This document shows, in pieces, positions 4,993-5,877 of a stretch of 5,877 nucleotides of DNA (positions within the stretch are counted from its first letter, which is position 1; the number at the start of each line of letters is the position of its first letter). The DNA is taken from the NCBI GenBank assembly GCA_949840475.1, contig CATKXA010000065.1, forward strand, positions 1-5,877, in the 5' to 3' direction. A program made the position numbers and the translations under genes. The notes under the pieces are model-generated. The model worked only from the letters and a program-made list of their open reading frames with translations, made no database searches and was not told where the DNA came from. Source of the DNA: an uncultured Thermoanaerobacterales bacterium (lineage in GTDB: Bacteria; Bacillota; Clostridia; Christensenellales; UBA1242).

Positions 4993-5802
4993 GACATACA
5001 GGGAATGGACGAAAAGAAGAGGCTGCAGGTATTGATCGCGGCGGTAAATCAGGAAGTGAATACGCTGGCGGAAAAGATGGGGGTGGAGACGGATGCCATC
5101 ATTGTGAATCAATGCGATCACTTTGCCTATGAAACGTATGGGCATAAGGGGAGGGTGATCCGCTGCTTTTCCATGGCGGAGCGGGGCGTGGGATTAAACC
5201 GCAACACTGCACTTATGCGTGCAGATAAGGAGTTATGCCTGTTTTCGGATGAGGATATCGTCTTTTATACAGGATATGAGAAAATTGTGTGCCGTGCTTT
5301 CGACGAGATTAAGGATGCGGATGTAATCACTTTCAATTTCAAAGTGGATCCATCGCGCGCAACTTATGTAAACCAATCGGAAAAGCGGATCCGCTGGTAC
5401 AACTACGGGCGCTACCCCACCTTTGCGGTGGCGGCGCGGACGGAATCCTTGCGCCGGGCAAATGTGAGCTTTTCTCTTTTATTTGGAGGGGGAGCAAGGT
5501 ACAGCAATGGCGAGGACAGTTTATTTTTGCATGACTGCCTGAAAAAGGGGCTGCATCTGTACGCCCGTACGGAGGAAATCGGCGAGGAAGTTTACCGGGA
5601 GTCCACATGGTTTAAGGGGTATGATGAAAAGTTCTTTACCGACAGAGGGGTGCTGTATCACTATCTATATGGCGCTCTGGCAAAGATTTTTTCCCTGCGC
5701 TTTTTGTATGCCCACAGGGGCGAGATGCTGAAGGAAAAATCTTTTGGGGAGGCATACCGGCTGATGAAGCAGGGAATCCGGGAGGGAAAGAACAGAAACT
5801 GA
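4990..5802 (+). CDS. GT-A fold (family 2-like) glycosyltransferase, exopolysaccharide type
   Basis: 270 residues if started at ATG 4990. Probably transfers a sugar from a nucleotide-sugar donor in cell-surface polysaccharide synthesis (family-level inference). Seen: a first strand LQVLIAAVNQ (12-21), DAIIVNQCD (35-43), AERGVGLNRNTALMRAD (63-79), the DxD-type metal/nucleotide site SDEDIVF (86-92; Asp87, Asp89), LLFGGGARYSNGEDSLFLHDCLKKG (163-187) with the acceptor-side Glu175-Asp176, and a basic C-terminus. No membrane segment. The start is uncertain: GGGGAG (4983-4988) is only one base before ATG 4990, too close for good initiation, and ATG 5005 (MDEKKRLQ) is an alternative. An in-frame TAG at 4981 excludes an earlier start in this assembly, so the native 5' end may have been lost at the junction. 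Composition is far more GC-rich than the genes to the left. The next gene, a membrane protein, fits a capsule/EPS cluster. Confidence 0.85.
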   Translation: MDIQGMDEKKRLQVLIAAVNQEVNTLAEKMGVETDAIIVNQCDHFAYETYGHKGRVIRCFSMAERGVGLNRNTALMRADKELCLFSDEDIVFYTGYEKIVCRAFDEIKDADVITFNFKVDPSRATYVNQSEKRIRWYNYGRYPTFAVAARTESLRRANVSFSLLFGGGARYSNGEDSLFLHDCLKKGLHLYARTEEIGEEVYRESTWFKGYDEKFFTDRGVLYHYLYGALAKIFSLRFLYAHRGEMLKEKSFGEAYRLMKQGIREGKNRN

Positions 5803-5820
5803 TGCATAAGAGGTTTGAAT

Positions 5821-5877
5821 ATGGTCTTGTATATCATGGTGGCGGCACTTACAGTCTCTTTAGGGCTGATGGTGGAT
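5821..5877 (+). CDS. N-terminus of a membrane protein, possibly EpsG/polymerase type, partial
   Basis: The frame is open from ATG 5821 to the window end: 19 codons, MVLYIMVAALTVSLGLMVD, almost entirely hydrophobic and typical of a first transmembrane helix. AAGAGG (5808-5813) lies 7 bases upstream, and the gene starts 18 bases after the glycosyltransferase stop, so the two are probably one operon. The short N-terminus followed by a glycosyltransferase context recalls EpsG-type exopolysaccharide polymerases, but 19 residues cannot prove it. Confidence 0.6.
   Translation, partial: MVLYIMVAALTVSLGLMVD

Noticed and set aside
5339..5608. Long open frame on the minus strand inside the glycosyltransferase gene (89 codons)
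   Set aside because: It is the antisense of a well-supported gene in its most GC-rich part; its Pro/Arg/Ser-rich translation shows no family signature and there is no ribosome binding site.

Overview
The window looks like two pieces of different origin joined near position 4980. Positions 1 to about 4980 are AT-rich, with AT-leaning codons, strong AGGAG-type ribosome binding sites, short stem-loop plus U-run terminators and sigma-A type promoters. This fits a low-GC Bacillota (Clostridia-like) genome, probably an uncultured gut lineage; I cannot name it more closely. From about 4981 onward the DNA is much more GC-rich, and its glycosyltransferase resembles exopolysaccharide genes I associate with Lachnospiraceae-type Clostridia.

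Layout, all on the + strand: (1) an operon end with the 3' part of hslU, hisS (histidyl-tRNA synthetase) and a one-domain thioredoxin overlapping hisS by one base, closed by a terminator at 2275-2301. (2) A 221-base intergenic stretch with phased A-tracts, a 12-base palindrome and a well-formed promoter (TTGACG-17-TAAAAT). (3) A two-gene operon encoding a NifS/IscS-type cysteine desulfurase homologue and an IscU/NifU-N-type scaffold homologue, closed by a strong terminator. (4) A small YtxH-like membrane/helical protein, then ruvX with a TTG start and its own likely promoter. (5) A 12-codon gene start that stops abruptly at the composition break. (6) A glycosyltransferase and the first 19 codons of a membrane protein.

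The main discovery candidate is the operon at 2492-4043. Both proteins are full length and keep their family fold signatures, but every sulfur-handling cysteine is gone. The desulfurase homologue keeps its PLP lysine (K205) and active-site histidine (H103) but has Asn328 where the catalytic cysteine should be. The scaffold homologue has Asp33, Ser58 and Val103 in place of the three cluster-ligand cysteines, and also lacks the conserved Asp. Loss in both partners, under a good promoter with intact frames, points to a co-evolved pair that has left canonical sulfur transfer and cluster assembly. Its function cannot be read from the sequence.

Other oddities are a thioredoxin with a WCNPC active site and a cysteine after the cis-proline, a HisRS with His in place of the motif 3 arginine, and the junction near 4980, which may be a chimeric assembly. 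Gene order across that junction should not be trusted without read support.
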